A DNA stretch of 64,000 nucleotides, taken from positions 992,001-1,056,000 of the forward strand of contig NZ_CP109965.1 in the NCBI RefSeq assembly GCF_026725475.1. Reading direction: 5' to 3'. Positions 43,654-52,601 of the stretch are shown here, one piece after another. The notes beneath the pieces are model-generated. The model was not told the DNA's origin, did no database searches, and saw only the letters and a list, made by a program, of their open reading frames with translations. Source of the stretch: Catenovulum adriaticum. GTDB taxonomy: Bacteria; Pseudomonadota; Gammaproteobacteria; Enterobacterales; Alteromonadaceae. How positions within the stretch are numbered: the stretch's first letter is position 1; every line of letters begins with the position of its first letter. The translations under genes and the position numbers were made by a program.

Positions 43654-46600
43654 GTTTCCTCCTGAGCAATAATTTGCTGTAATTGAGTTAAATGTTGATG
43701 CGCTAGCTCAAATTCAAAATCGTTAACTTCTTCGATAATTTGTTCAATGAGATGTTGAATTTGAGGGGGACTACTGGCGGCTTTAAATTTAGCTAAGATA
43801 GAGTCGTCACATTGATTTTGTTCAACTAACCTAATAACTTCGTCGATAACGCCAATGAGGTCGGTTTTTTCAGATAAAGTTTTTGGCGCTACCGCGTGTT
43901 TAAAATAATCGGTCACTTTATTTGTTAATTGATGCATTTGCTGCGTGATATTTTCAAGTATACCCATAATATCTGCGGTACTTTGTTGTTTGATTTGCTT
44001 TTCTAAAAGCACAAAGTTTTGCATCAAAGCCGGTAATGCTAAATTACCTGTGAGACCTTTTAAAGTGTGTGCGGTTTGGTTTAATTGCGCCCATTCTTGT
44101 TTGTCTAAGCATTGTTTAAATGAATCATAAAAATCTATATTATCGGTTAAAAAGCGTTGAATCTCGCTATAGTATTGGTATTCACTTCCCCATAGCAGTG
44201 TTCCTTTTTCAACATTCATTAATTCCGTTTTTTGCTTTATTTCTTGTTTTTGATTGTGCTGTACATTAATTCCAAGTACTTGAGCTATCTGTAGCTGGAT
44301 TTGTTTTAAATCAACCGGTTTGTTAGCAAAACCGCTCATACCAGCCTCTTTGGCTTGTAATCGATCGTTTTCCATCACGCTGGCTGTTAGTGCGATAATA
44401 GGAAGCGGAGGTAAATTATTTTGCGCTTCATATTCACGTTGTAAACTTGCCGCTGTAAGTCCATCCATTACTGGCATTTGTATATCCATTAACACAAGAT
44501 CAATTTCTGTGTCTTTGTTCATTCGCAATAATGCTTGTTCACCATCACGAGCGGTAATGATTTGGTGGCCTTGACGCTGTAACAAAATAGAGATCAAATC
44601 TAGGTTTTGTTGAATGTCATCTACGACCAATACTTTAAGTTTCGGCAATTCAATATTGTCTGATTGAATTGCTTGAATACCACATTGATCACTTTTGGTT
44701 AAAGGCAGGCTAATGGTAAAACAGGTGCCATTGTTAGGTTCACTTTCAACACTAATGTTGCCGTCCATTAATTCAGTTAATTGATAGCTAATGGTTGTAC
44801 CTAAACCTGTACCACCAAATTTTCGGCTAATTGAGCTATCGGCTTGTGCATAAGCATTAAAAATATTGTTGAGTTGAGCCTGATCCATGCCAATGCCCGT
44901 ATCTTTAATAATAAAATCGATTTGACCATAGTCATTTGGTCTGACGATCACATCAATCCTGCCAGTCGGAGTGAATTTAATTGCGTTGCCAATTATGTTG
45001 GTTAGGATTTGGCGAATTCTATCAGGGTCGCCTTTATAACAATCAGAGATTTGAGTTGATATATCAATATTTAATATTAACCCTTTGTGTTTAGCTTCCA
45101 TATAAAGCGTTGATACAACAGAATCTACTTCTTCTATTAAATTAAAATCTCGGATATCAAGCTCAAATTTACCTTTATCTAGCTTAGCACTGTCTAAAAT
45201 ATCATTTAGTAAATGCAATAAGGATTTTGCTGATTGATTAATGGTTTTGAGGTGTTTTGCTTGTTCGTCTGATAGGGGAGAATCGAGCATAATGTCACTA
45301 AAGCCAATAATTGCATTCATGGGTGTTCTGATTTCATGGCTCATATTCGCAGTAAACGCGGAGCGGGCCGCTGCTGCTTGCTCTGCATTTTCTTTCGCGA
45401 TAATAAGCTCTTCTTCCATTAACCGTCGTTCAGTGATATCCATGATGAAGCCGTCTAAACACGGAAATTGAGTCGTTGGATCTAATACTTGGCTACCATA
45501 TTCTAATAGCCATTTTATATCGCCTGTTTTGGTCAGTATGCGGTATTCAAAGGTATAATGACTGCCTTGCTGATGGTAAAGCATTACATTGGCTAGATCT
45601 TCAGGGTGGATTAAATCTTTAAATGAGCGTTTAGGATGAGGTAATTGAAAGTCTTCAGCAGGATAGCCAGTTATACTTTCAACAGCATCGCTAATATACA
45701 CCATAGGCCAGTCGCCTTTATCTAAACAGCGAAATGCAATCCCTGGGATGTTTGATATTAAAGAACGAAATTTATTTTCATTTTCTCTAAGCGCTGTCTC
45801 CATTTTTACCCGTTCAGTTAAATCAGACGCGATTGCAACAAATAAAGTCTCTGAGCCTAAGTCGACCTGTCCAATTGCTACGCGGGCATCTATCATTATT
45901 CCATTTTTATGTTTGATGCTCAGTTCGCTGCTTTTCCCAATAAATGAACTATTGTTTAAAGTATCGGCCTGTGCTTGGCCTTCAACTGAATCTGTTTTAA
46001 ATATGTATGAAATATTCTGTCCTATTAATTCGGATTCACACCAACCAAAAAGGTCTTCAGTTGCTTTATTGGCGCTTAATACGTGACCGTCTTTATCTAT
46101 TGTTAAAATGCCATCTATTGCGGTATTCATTATCGCTTTTAATCGGTTTTCATTATTGCTGGCAGTTCGGGATAAATCACGGTATCTAAAAATGTAATTT
46201 ACGGCCAAAACTAAACTCAGAATAATAAAGGTGAGACCAGCAGTCGTCAGGCCTAAATATAAAGATATTTCATTTGGCTGTTTTGAAAGCTCTAAGCCTT
46301 CAGGTAAAACAAAACGTGCAGCCGCCATGCCGGTGTAATGCATGCCAGAAATAGCGCAGCCCATAACTACACTGGCAATTAAGGTAATTTGGTTAACTGA
46401 GAAGTTAAACCTTGTAGAACCGATTAGAGCAAATCGAACCCATAAAGCTAAAATGGCCAAACCTACCGCAACAATGATAGATAATAAAAATAAGCTTAAA
46501 TCGTATCTAAGAAGAGGTGCCATCTCCATCGCAGCCATGCCTAAATAATGCATAGTCCCTATACCAGCGCCAACCAATAATCCACCTAAAAGAAGTTTGC

Positions 46601-46961
46601 TTTTATTTAATTCATCTTCACTAATGATGTTTAGTGCGACCCAAGAAGCAATAATCGAAGGAATTATCGATAATAAAGTGATTAGCCAGTTGTAACTAAC
46701 GGGCGTGCATAAGCGAAAGGCTGTCATGCCAATAAAATGCATTGACCATACGCCGCCTCCCAGAGCTAAAGCCCCAGTAAATAACGAGATATGGCGGCGT
46801 AATTTGGTACAAGCAGAAGCTGCACGTTCAGATACTTTTAACGCCATATGCGATGAAAAAATGGCAATTAATACCGACAACATAACCAGCCAAGCATTAT
46901 AGTCACCATTCGTGAGTAAGCTTCCTGACGGGATATTAAATAACTTGTCTAAAAAATTCAT
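43644..46961 (-). CDS. MHYT-PAS hybrid sensor histidine kinase
   Basis: A 1105-residue inner-membrane hybrid kinase. The N-terminal seven-helix sensor has three MHYT-type motifs (MHFIGMTAF, MHYLGMAAME, MHYTGMAAAR; about residues 50-250), thought to bind copper and sense a diatomic gas. Two PAS domains follow (about 280-390 and 400-520), then H-box NMSHEIRTPMNAIIGF with H542, ATPase motifs (IGNAIKFTP, DTGIGM, GGTGLGTTI), a receiver (VLMDIQMPVMDG near 830) and a C-terminal HPt domain (HTLKGLTGNLALP near 985). Note GLGTTI where GLGLxI is usual. Its operon partner is the HD-GYP regulator. Confidence 0.93.
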   Translation of the reverse strand: MNFLDKLFNIPSGSLLTNGDYNAWLVMLSVLIAIFSSHMALKVSERAASACTKLRRHISLFTGALALGGGVWSMHFIGMTAFRLCTPVSYNWLITLLSIIPSIIASWVALNIISEDELNKSKLLLGGLLVGAGIGTMHYLGMAAMEMAPLLRYDLSLFLLSIIVAVGLAILALWVRFALIGSTRFNFSVNQITLIASVVMGCAISGMHYTGMAAARFVLPEGLELSKQPNEISLYLGLTTAGLTFIILSLVLAVNYIFRYRDLSRTASNNENRLKAIMNTAIDGILTIDKDGHVLSANKATEDLFGWCESELIGQNISYIFKTDSVEGQAQADTLNNSSFIGKSSELSIKHKNGIMIDARVAIGQVDLGSETLFVAIASDLTERVKMETALRENENKFRSLISNIPGIAFRCLDKGDWPMVYISDAVESITGYPAEDFQLPHPKRSFKDLIHPEDLANVMLYHQQGSHYTFEYRILTKTGDIKWLLEYGSQVLDPTTQFPCLDGFIMDITERRLMEEELIIAKENAEQAAAARSAFTANMSHEIRTPMNAIIGFSDIMLDSPLSDEQAKHLKTINQSAKSLLHLLNDILDSAKLDKGKFELDIRDFNLIEEVDSVVSTLYMEAKHKGLILNIDISTQISDCYKGDPDRIRQILTNIIGNAIKFTPTGRIDVIVRPNDYGQIDFIIKDTGIGMDQAQLNNIFNAYAQADSSISRKFGGTGLGTTISYQLTELMDGNISVESEPNNGTCFTISLPLTKSDQCGIQAIQSDNIELPKLKVLVVDDIQQNLDLISILLQRQGHQIITARDGEQALLRMNKDTEIDLVLMDIQMPVMDGLTAASLQREYEAQNNLPPLPIIALTASVMENDRLQAKEAGMSGFANKPVDLKQIQLQIAQVLGINVQHNQKQEIKQKTELMNVEKGTLLWGSEYQYYSEIQRFLTDNIDFYDSFKQCLDKQEWAQLNQTAHTLKGLTGNLALPALMQNFVLLEKQIKQQSTADIMGILENITQQMHQLTNKVTDYFKHAVAPKTLSEKTDLIGVIDEVIRLVEQNQCDDSILAKFKAASSPPQIQHLIEQIIEEVNDFEFELAHQHLTQLQQIIAQEETCP

Positions 46962-47046
46962 TTACACAAACAACCTGTTAATTTTATTGTCGAACTACTT
47001 TTTATAGAAATAATAACCATATAAAAATATTAATCTAGTATTTAAA

Positions 47047-47925
47047 TTAATATAGCTTACTTCCCCAGTTTAGCTTTCGTCTCAATACACTAAAATAACT
47101 ATAATCTTCAGGATGAATTAATTTTAGTAGATGAGCTGATTTTTTGACGCGAATTTCGTCACCCTGTAAAACAGGAAGCGCCACATGACCATCACAAGTT
47201 ACACCTAGCTGAGCTTGTGCTTTATTTGATACAACTAATCTAAGGTCTGAACTAGCATCGACAACAAGTGGGCGATTGGCGAGCGAGTGAGGAAACATAG
47301 GTAGTAGGCAAATAGCATTTAAATTTGGGGTTAAAATTGGGCCTCCGCCAGATAAAGAATAAGCGGTTGACCCCGTAGGCGTACTCATGATGAGCCCATC
47401 AGCTCTTTGGCTAAAAACAAATTTGTCATTTATATAGACTTCAAATTCTATCATATGAGCGACTTTATCAGAGTGCAAAACAGCTTCATTGACTGCGGTG
47501 TTACTGCATTTTATTTGATCATGTCGATGAACTTCTATTTCCAACAAAAAGCGCTCTTCGGTTGAAAAGTGACCTTTAAGTACTTGCTCTAATACGGTTT
47601 CACATGCGTCAGGACTAATGTCTGTTAAAAAACCTAAATTACCGCGATTAATACCAATAACAGCCGTATTATAGCGGGCTAACACTCTAGCTGCACCTAA
47701 CATATTGCCATCGCCACCCACGACTATAACTAAATCACAAATTTCACCGAGTTCAACTAAACTTAGCGCTTTAACTTGAATTTGCTTGGGCGTGGCAACT
47801 TTTTGTTCAAGATAAATATCACAACCTTGTTGTGTCAAAAAATTTATTAAAGTATCAACAGTTTGCTGAGTCTCTGAATGGTTGGCTTTACCGACAATGC
47901 CAACTTTATTAAATACGCTTGTCAT
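47047..47925 (-). CDS. nadK: NAD kinase
   Basis: Phosphorylates NAD to NADP. I choose the ATG at 47925 (MTSVFNKVGIVG) which gives 292 residues, the E. coli length; the frame is open 18 codons further upstream. Catalytic GGDGN (VVVGGDGNMLGAARVLARY), the NEAVLH segment and STPTGSTAYSLSGGGPIL are intact. Divergently placed from hrcA-grpE, as nadK is from grpE in E. coli. Confidence 0.97.
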   Translation of the reverse strand: MTSVFNKVGIVGKANHSETQQTVDTLINFLTQQGCDIYLEQKVATPKQIQVKALSLVELGEICDLVIVVGGDGNMLGAARVLARYNTAVIGINRGNLGFLTDISPDACETVLEQVLKGHFSTEERFLLEIEVHRHDQIKCSNTAVNEAVLHSDKVAHMIEFEVYINDKFVFSQRADGLIMSTPTGSTAYSLSGGGPILTPNLNAICLLPMFPHSLANRPLVVDASSDLRLVVSNKAQAQLGVTCDGHVALPVLQGDEIRVKKSAHLLKLIHPEDYSYFSVLRRKLNWGSKLY

Positions 47926-47985
47926 ATTTGCTTTTGTTATCCACAGGGGTGTTAAATCGAGTTTAGGTAAGTTTAGCAATATTTA

Positions 47986-48014
47986 ATTGAAATTTATCTA
48001 TTACACCTCATATA
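47986..48014 (+). promoter_or_regulatory. Candidate sigma-32 promoter of hrcA
   Basis: ATTGAAA at 47986-47992, a 13-base spacer, and CCTCATATA at 48006-48014. Only two deviations from CTTGAAA-N13-CCCCATNTA, and the same spacing as the htpG and grpE promoters. Predicted start about 55 bases before the hrcA ATG. No CIRCE-type inverted repeat is visible in this intergenic region. Confidence 0.5.
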
Positions 48015-48076
48015 AGTTAAATAAATATTGTTTTTGTATGAACAACAGAGTTTAACTCAATAAGAAGTTTAGGATA

Positions 48077-49120
48077 ATGACTGACGCGACTTTAAATCAC
48101 AGAGCATTACAAATTTTACGCGTTTTAGTGGAGCAATACCTGAACCAAGGTCAGCCAGTTTCCTCAAAATGCTTAGCTCAAGTTAAATCCATAGCAGCTA
48201 GTTCAGCTACCGTTAGAAACGTAATGATGACATTAGAGCGTTCTGGTTTATTGACTTCAGCTCATACATCTGCGGGGCGGATACCCACTGTATCTGGGTT
48301 ACGGCTTTTTGTTGATGAGTTATTAACCTTAAAAAATTTTGAAGATTACCGACAAGAAAACCGCTTCAATGAATTTGCCAAACAAGTAAAACAAGGTTAC
48401 ATGTCGGCTAGCGAATTATGCGAACAGGCAAATAATTGGCTCGCAAATGCGAGTCAATTAACCAGTGTGGTGTCTATTGCTGATAAGCCAGAAGTTGCCG
48501 TTGAAAAAGTAGAGTTCGTACAATTAAGTGATCAGCGGCTAATGGCAATTATTGTGCTTAAAAATGGTGAAATTCAAAATAAAATTATAGATTTAACTCA
48601 TAGTATTAAAGCATCAGATGTTACTCGAACTGCCGCCTTGATGAATATGGTGTTAGCCGGAAAAACCTTATCTCAAGGCTATCAGAGCTTGCAGATCTTA
48701 GCGCGATCAGACGCACAATTAAAATATTTAAGTGATGTTGCCTTAGGCCAGCAAACAGAGACTGATGATAAAGTGACTCAATTAATGGTCGCAGGTCAGA
48801 ATTATTTATTAAATGAAAGTATTAGTCCTGAATTGAGCCGAGTTCGGGCAGTATTTGAAGCTATATCAAACAAAAATTTAGTGATGGATATAATGCAAAG
48901 GTGTCGTGATGAAAATGGCATCAAAATATTTATTGGAGAAGAGACAGGAATTGACCTCTTGTCAGAATGTGCATTAGTCAGTGCGCCTTACCAATGTGAT
49001 GGAAAAGTGATTGGACGCCTAGCCGTTATTGGCCCTGCAAGAATGGATTATCGTAAAGTAATCCCAATTGTTGATATGACTTCTAAATTATTAACTTCGG
49101 CCTTGAATCATACAAGATAG
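48077..49120 (+). CDS. hrcA: Heat-inducible transcription repressor HrcA
   Basis: A 347-residue repressor that binds CIRCE operators before groE/dnaK-type genes. The winged-helix N-terminus (ILRVLVEQYLNQGQPVSSKCLAQ; SSATVRNVMMTLERSGLLTSAHTSAGRIPT) is characteristic, and the C-terminal part has FIGEETGIDLLSECALVSAPY. Typical length. It precedes grpE by 53 bases to the chosen start. Enteric bacteria lack HrcA; its presence together with sigma-32-type promoters indicates dual heat-shock control in this organism. Confidence 0.95.
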   Translation: MTDATLNHRALQILRVLVEQYLNQGQPVSSKCLAQVKSIAASSATVRNVMMTLERSGLLTSAHTSAGRIPTVSGLRLFVDELLTLKNFEDYRQENRFNEFAKQVKQGYMSASELCEQANNWLANASQLTSVVSIADKPEVAVEKVEFVQLSDQRLMAIIVLKNGEIQNKIIDLTHSIKASDVTRTAALMNMVLAGKTLSQGYQSLQILARSDAQLKYLSDVALGQQTETDDKVTQLMVAGQNYLLNESISPELSRVRAVFEAISNKNLVMDIMQRCRDENGIKIFIGEETGIDLLSECALVSAPYQCDGKVIGRLAVIGPARMDYRKVIPIVDMTSKLLTSALNHTR

Positions 49121-49129
49121 CCCCCATAT
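49102..49129 (+). promoter_or_regulatory. Sigma-32 promoter of grpE
   Basis: CTTGAAT at 49102-49108, 13 bases, then CCCCATAT at 49122-49129; very close to consensus. The -35 lies inside the last codons of hrcA and the -10 directly follows its stop. Predicted start near 49135, which favours the grpE ATG at 49174 over the earlier GTG at 49147. Confidence 0.8.
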
Positions 49130-49173
49130 TTGAGGAAAATCGTTAAGTGAAACCGTTTTGGAGTTTTAAAAAA

Positions 49174-49776
49174 ATGAGTAATGAACCACAAGGTACTCAA
49201 GCTGAAGAGCAGGTAGAGGAAACTGTTGAAGCACAAAATGCTGAAGCAGCAGAAGGTGTAGTTGAAACAGAGCAGGATATTCAAATTGCTGAATTGACTG
49301 CACAGTTAGCAGCGTCTGAAGCTAAAGTGGCTGAGCAGCAAGATTCTGTTATTCGTGCCAAAGCTGAAGTTGACAATATGCGTCGCCGTACTTCTCTAGA
49401 TATCGAAAAAGCACATAAATTTGCGTTAGAGAAATTTGCAGGTGAATTATTACCTGTTTCTGATAATTTACAGCGTGCGTTGGACGCGGCAGATAAAGAC
49501 AACGAAGCACTTGTGCCTATGATTGAAGGTATTGAGTTAACCTTAAAGAGCTTTGACGCTACTTTATCTAAGTTTGGGATTGAAGTTGTTGACCCGCAAA
49601 CGGGTGATGCACTTAATCCTGACTTACACCAAGCAATGTCAATGGTTCCGAATCCTGATGTAGCCCCAAATGCGATTATTGATTGCTTACAAAAAGGGTA
49701 CACTATTAATGGTCGTTTATTAAGGCCAGCTATGGTGATTGTTTCGGCTGCAGGTGGGGTTGATACACAAGCTTAG
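49174..49776 (+). CDS. grpE: Nucleotide exchange factor GrpE
   Basis: About 200 residues; co-chaperone that releases ADP from DnaK. Long N-terminal coiled coil, then VKAEVDNMRRR-type region (here IRAKAEVDNMRRRTSLDIEKAHKFALEKF in two parts) and the C-terminal beta domain with GYTINGRLLRPAMV. The ATG at 49174 is chosen because the nearby sigma-32 promoter at 49102-49129 would leave the alternative GTG at 49147 with almost no leader, and because GGAG lies 10 bases ahead; family starts also read MSxE. dnaK/dnaJ are not adjacent. Confidence 0.95.
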   Translation: MSNEPQGTQAEEQVEETVEAQNAEAAEGVVETEQDIQIAELTAQLAASEAKVAEQQDSVIRAKAEVDNMRRRTSLDIEKAHKFALEKFAGELLPVSDNLQRALDAADKDNEALVPMIEGIELTLKSFDATLSKFGIEVVDPQTGDALNPDLHQAMSMVPNPDVAPNAIIDCLQKGYTINGRLLRPAMVIVSAAGGVDTQA

Positions 49777-49793
49777 TTTGCTTTAGCTAAATA

Positions 49794-49985
49794 ATCTCAA
49801 CTCGGTTTAATGAATACGTTTCAAACGGCTTTTTTCACGGGGCTGGGTTAATTTCACGTGCAATAGGCTAGTTATTGACGCGTGAATTGGCCTTTTCCAC
49901 ACAAAAAATGCTCGTCAGAAACTATGCAGAGCTATAAGGTTAAATCATTCAACTAGTTAGAATACACCTTAACCCGAGTTGAGGT
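49794..49985. repeat. 190-bp element with 15-bp terminal inverted repeats (MITE-like or structured RNA)
   Basis: CTCAACTCGGTTTAA (49796-49810) and TTAACCCGAGTTGAG (49969-49983) are inverted copies with 14 of 15 matches, one near each end of the non-coding gap after grpE. TAAAT stands beside both ends, which could be a 5-bp target duplication. Internal imperfect hairpins (around 49853-49890) exist, and a rho-independent terminator follows at once. No protein is encoded. Either a miniature transposable element or a structured non-coding RNA. Confidence 0.5.
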
Positions 49986-49990
49986 TAAAT

Positions 49991-50018
49991 AAAAAATGAG
50001 GCCTTAGCCTCATTTTTT
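49991..50018. terminator. Bidirectional terminator between grpE region and PilZ gene
   Basis: Perfect 12-bp stem AAAAAATGAGGC / GCCTCATTTTTT with a CTTA loop between convergent genes; T runs on both strands. Confidence 0.85.
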
Positions 50019-50042
50019 ATTTAATGTTTCGCTTTAATACGC

Positions 50043-50420
50043 TTAAATTTTTTGTTCGATTAGATGTTCAAGCTCTCGCATTAGTAAGTCTTCTGAAGCC
50101 ATGTTTAACTCAACGATACGGCGCAGATGAGTTGCACTATCAATATCCATTTTTTCACATCGCAAACCTAATACTTCAGGTTCAACATGTACAATTTTTA
50201 CTGACATTTGAACACTCACATTATCAGATTGAGGCAACGTAAAAGTTAGATTAAAGCTATCTTGGTGATTAAGTTGAGATGGCAGTACTTGATCGGGGTG
50301 ACTAATGAGCGCGCCATTGAGTGATAGATCAATTAATTTAACGGTCCAGTTATAATGTCCATTACTTAAAACCGCATCATTGGCAAAAATAATTCGAGTA
50401 TAGTGTCTACGTTCAGTCAT
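50043..50420 (-). CDS. PilZ domain c-di-GMP-binding protein
   Basis: A 125-residue single-domain protein. The binding motifs are both present: RxxxR (R5-H-Y-T-R9) at the N-terminus and D-L-S-L-N-G (D31, S33, G36). It should bind c-di-GMP and relay it by protein contact, as no output domain exists. Faces grpE across a bidirectional terminator; the minus-strand ettA lies upstream with its own terminator between. Target unknown. Confidence 0.9.
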   Translation of the reverse strand: MTERRHYTRIIFANDAVLSNGHYNWTVKLIDLSLNGALISHPDQVLPSQLNHQDSFNLTFTLPQSDNVSVQMSVKIVHVEPEVLGLRCEKMDIDSATHLRRIVELNMASEDLLMRELEHLIEQKI

Positions 50421-50469
50421 AAGCTTACTTTTGAATCGCGTGATATCTTTAAAGATAGTTTAAATACAA

Positions 50470-50495
50470 AAAAGCAGCAATAAATTGCTGCTTTT
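50470..50495 (-). terminator. Terminator of ettA
   Basis: Stem AAAAGCAGCAA / TTGCTGCTTTT with a TAAA loop; on the minus strand it is followed by TTTTTTG, 30 bases beyond the ettA stop. Confidence 0.8.
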
Positions 50496-50524
50496 GAATC
50501 TTTTAATCGTTTTATCAGAGCAAG

Positions 50525-52192
50525 CTACGAAAGCTTCTTATATTTAATTCTGTGTGGATTTAACACTGCATCTTCACCTAATGTTTGCTTTAACCAAGCT
50601 TCATATTCGGTATAGTTACCCTCATAAAAATTCACTTGCCCTTCATCTCTATAATCTAGGATATGAGTAGCGATTCTATCTAAAAACCAGCGGTCATGCG
50701 AAATAACCATGGCACAGCCCGGAAAATCTAGCAAGGCATTTTCTAGTGCTCGTAATGTTTCTACATCCAAATCATTGGTTGGCTCATCTAGTAGTAATAC
50801 ATTACCACCAGCTTTTAATAATTTAGCTAAATGAACACGATTTCGTTCACCGCCTGACAGTTCACCAATACTTTTTTGTTGGTCGCTGCCTTTGAAATTA
50901 AATCGGCTAACGTATGCACGACTGTTGATCTCAAAATTACCAATTTGAATAATATCTTGGCCTTCTGATATTTCTTGCCAAACGGTATTTTTATCATTCA
51001 TATCATCGCGAAATTGGTCAACACTTGATAATTTTACGGTATCCCCTAAAACTAATTCACCAGAATCAGGCTGCTCAATACCAGATAACATTCTAAATAA
51101 AGTTGATTTACCCGCACCATTAGGACCAATAATCCCAACAATTGCACCTTTTGGAATGCTAAAACTTAAATCATCAATTAATACACGATCCCCATAAGAT
51201 TTTTTGAGGTGGCTCACTTCGATAACTTTATCACCTAAACGTTCGCCAGGTGGGATGTATAATTCATTGGTTTCATTACGGCGTTGAAAGTCTTGATTAT
51301 TTAGTTCTTCAAAACGTGCCAGACGAGCTTTACTTTTAGCTTGTCGACCTTTTGGATTATGTTTAACCCATTCAAGTTCCTGTTTAATTGAACGTTGGCG
51401 AGCATTTTCAGCTTTTTCTTCTTGTTCTAAACGAGCATCTTTTTGTTCAAGCCAAGATGAATAATTCCCTTCCCACGGAATACCTTGGCCACGGTCTAGC
51501 TCTAAAATCCAGCCCGCTACATTATCTAAAAAGTATCTATCATGGGTTATAGCAACCACGGTGCCTTCATAGTCATGTAAAAACCGCTCTAACCAAGCAA
51601 CAGATTCTGCATCCAGGTGGTTAGTGGGTTCATCTAGCAATAACATGTCAGGCTTTTCTAGTAATAAACGACATAGAGCAACACGGCGTCGCTCACCACC
51701 TGATAATTTATTAACATCGGCATCCCAAGGGGGTAGGCGCAGTGCATCCGCTGCTCGTTCAAGCATGTTTTCTATGTTGTGGCCATCACTTGATTGAATA
51801 ATGGCTTCTAATTCGCCTTGCTCTTTTGCAAGTGCATCAAAGTCAGCATCAGGCTCTGCATATTCCGCATAAACTTGATCAAGTCGTTCAATTGCATTTT
51901 TAATTACTGAAATGGCTTCTTCAATGTTTTCTCGTACATTTTTATTTGGATCAAGCTGAGGTTCTTGTGGTAAATAACCTATTTTGATCCCAGTTTGCGC
52001 TCTGGCTTCACCTTCGATTTCGGTATCAAGACCCGCCATAATTCTAAGTAAGGTTGATTTACCTGCGCCGTTTAAACCCAAAACACCAATTTTAGCGCCG
52101 GGGAAAAAACACAAATTGATATTTTTGAGGATTTCGCGCTTGGGTGGAACAATTTTTCCAACCTGCGACATCGTATATACATATTGAGCCAT
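50525..52192 (-). CDS. ettA: Energy-dependent translational throttle protein EttA (ABC-F)
   Basis: A 555-residue ribosome-associated ABC-F ATPase, same length as E. coli EttA, that binds the E site and gates early elongation according to ATP/ADP ratio. Two ABC domains: Walker A GLNGAGKST and GPNGAGKST, signatures LSGGERRRVALCRLL and LSGGERNRVHLAKLL, Walker B LLLDEPTNHLD and LLLDEPTNDLD. Between them lies the arm and the P-site tRNA interaction motif region. Start MAQYVYTMSQVGKIVPPK matches family. Confidence 0.97.
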   Translation of the reverse strand: MAQYVYTMSQVGKIVPPKREILKNINLCFFPGAKIGVLGLNGAGKSTLLRIMAGLDTEIEGEARAQTGIKIGYLPQEPQLDPNKNVRENIEEAISVIKNAIERLDQVYAEYAEPDADFDALAKEQGELEAIIQSSDGHNIENMLERAADALRLPPWDADVNKLSGGERRRVALCRLLLEKPDMLLLDEPTNHLDAESVAWLERFLHDYEGTVVAITHDRYFLDNVAGWILELDRGQGIPWEGNYSSWLEQKDARLEQEEKAENARQRSIKQELEWVKHNPKGRQAKSKARLARFEELNNQDFQRRNETNELYIPPGERLGDKVIEVSHLKKSYGDRVLIDDLSFSIPKGAIVGIIGPNGAGKSTLFRMLSGIEQPDSGELVLGDTVKLSSVDQFRDDMNDKNTVWQEISEGQDIIQIGNFEINSRAYVSRFNFKGSDQQKSIGELSGGERNRVHLAKLLKAGGNVLLLDEPTNDLDVETLRALENALLDFPGCAMVISHDRWFLDRIATHILDYRDEGQVNFYEGNYTEYEAWLKQTLGEDAVLNPHRIKYKKLS

Positions 52193-52601
52193 TAATTATT
52201 CTTCCATTTTTCAAACAGTTTGAAATGATGTTGATTATTTTAACGGTTGTAGTCTGAGATAGAAACACTTGGGAGCAAACTTAAGCTGGATTTCGCTAAA
52301 ATTTTTGACTGAATCGTTAAGGTTTTATATGGAGCCTATTAATGACTAACAGAAAAAGCTGAATTGCTTTTATATAAATTTTAATATTTAAAGTTAAAAA
52401 TTTAAATTTAAGAAAAGGGAGTTAATTTAACTGATTGTATACAGTATTAGTTTTTGGTGAACGACTAATAGTATAAAACATTTGCATTTTGTCGTATATT
52501 AACGCCTTAATGAGGCTGGCGTTTAAATAATAAGACACAAAGTCAGTTAAAAACAGATCCTAATATAAATAATAAATATAATAAGAGGCTCGGTCATCTA
52601 T
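52193..52601. other. Long non-coding gap between divergent ettA and GGDEF-EAL genes
   Basis: A 409-base AT-rich divergent promoter region with no open frame I would call. It holds a 7-bp dyad TATTAGT (52445-52451) / ACTAATA (52464-52470), which could be an operator, and a hairpin AACGCC (52501-52506) / GGCGTT (52518-52523) with an inner GCCT/AGGC alternative. TTGACT at 52305 with a TATATG about 16 bases on is a possible but unproved promoter. No repeat or mobile-element end is evident. Confidence 0.4.

Noticed and set aside
47980..48076. Search for a CIRCE element (TTAGCACTC-N9-GAGTGCTAA) upstream of hrcA.
   Set aside because: No such inverted repeat is present in this interval or before grpE.
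49147..49173. GTG start for grpE at 49147, nine codons earlier.
   Set aside because: It would have almost no leader from the sigma-32 promoter at 49102-49129; kept as a lower-likelihood alternative.
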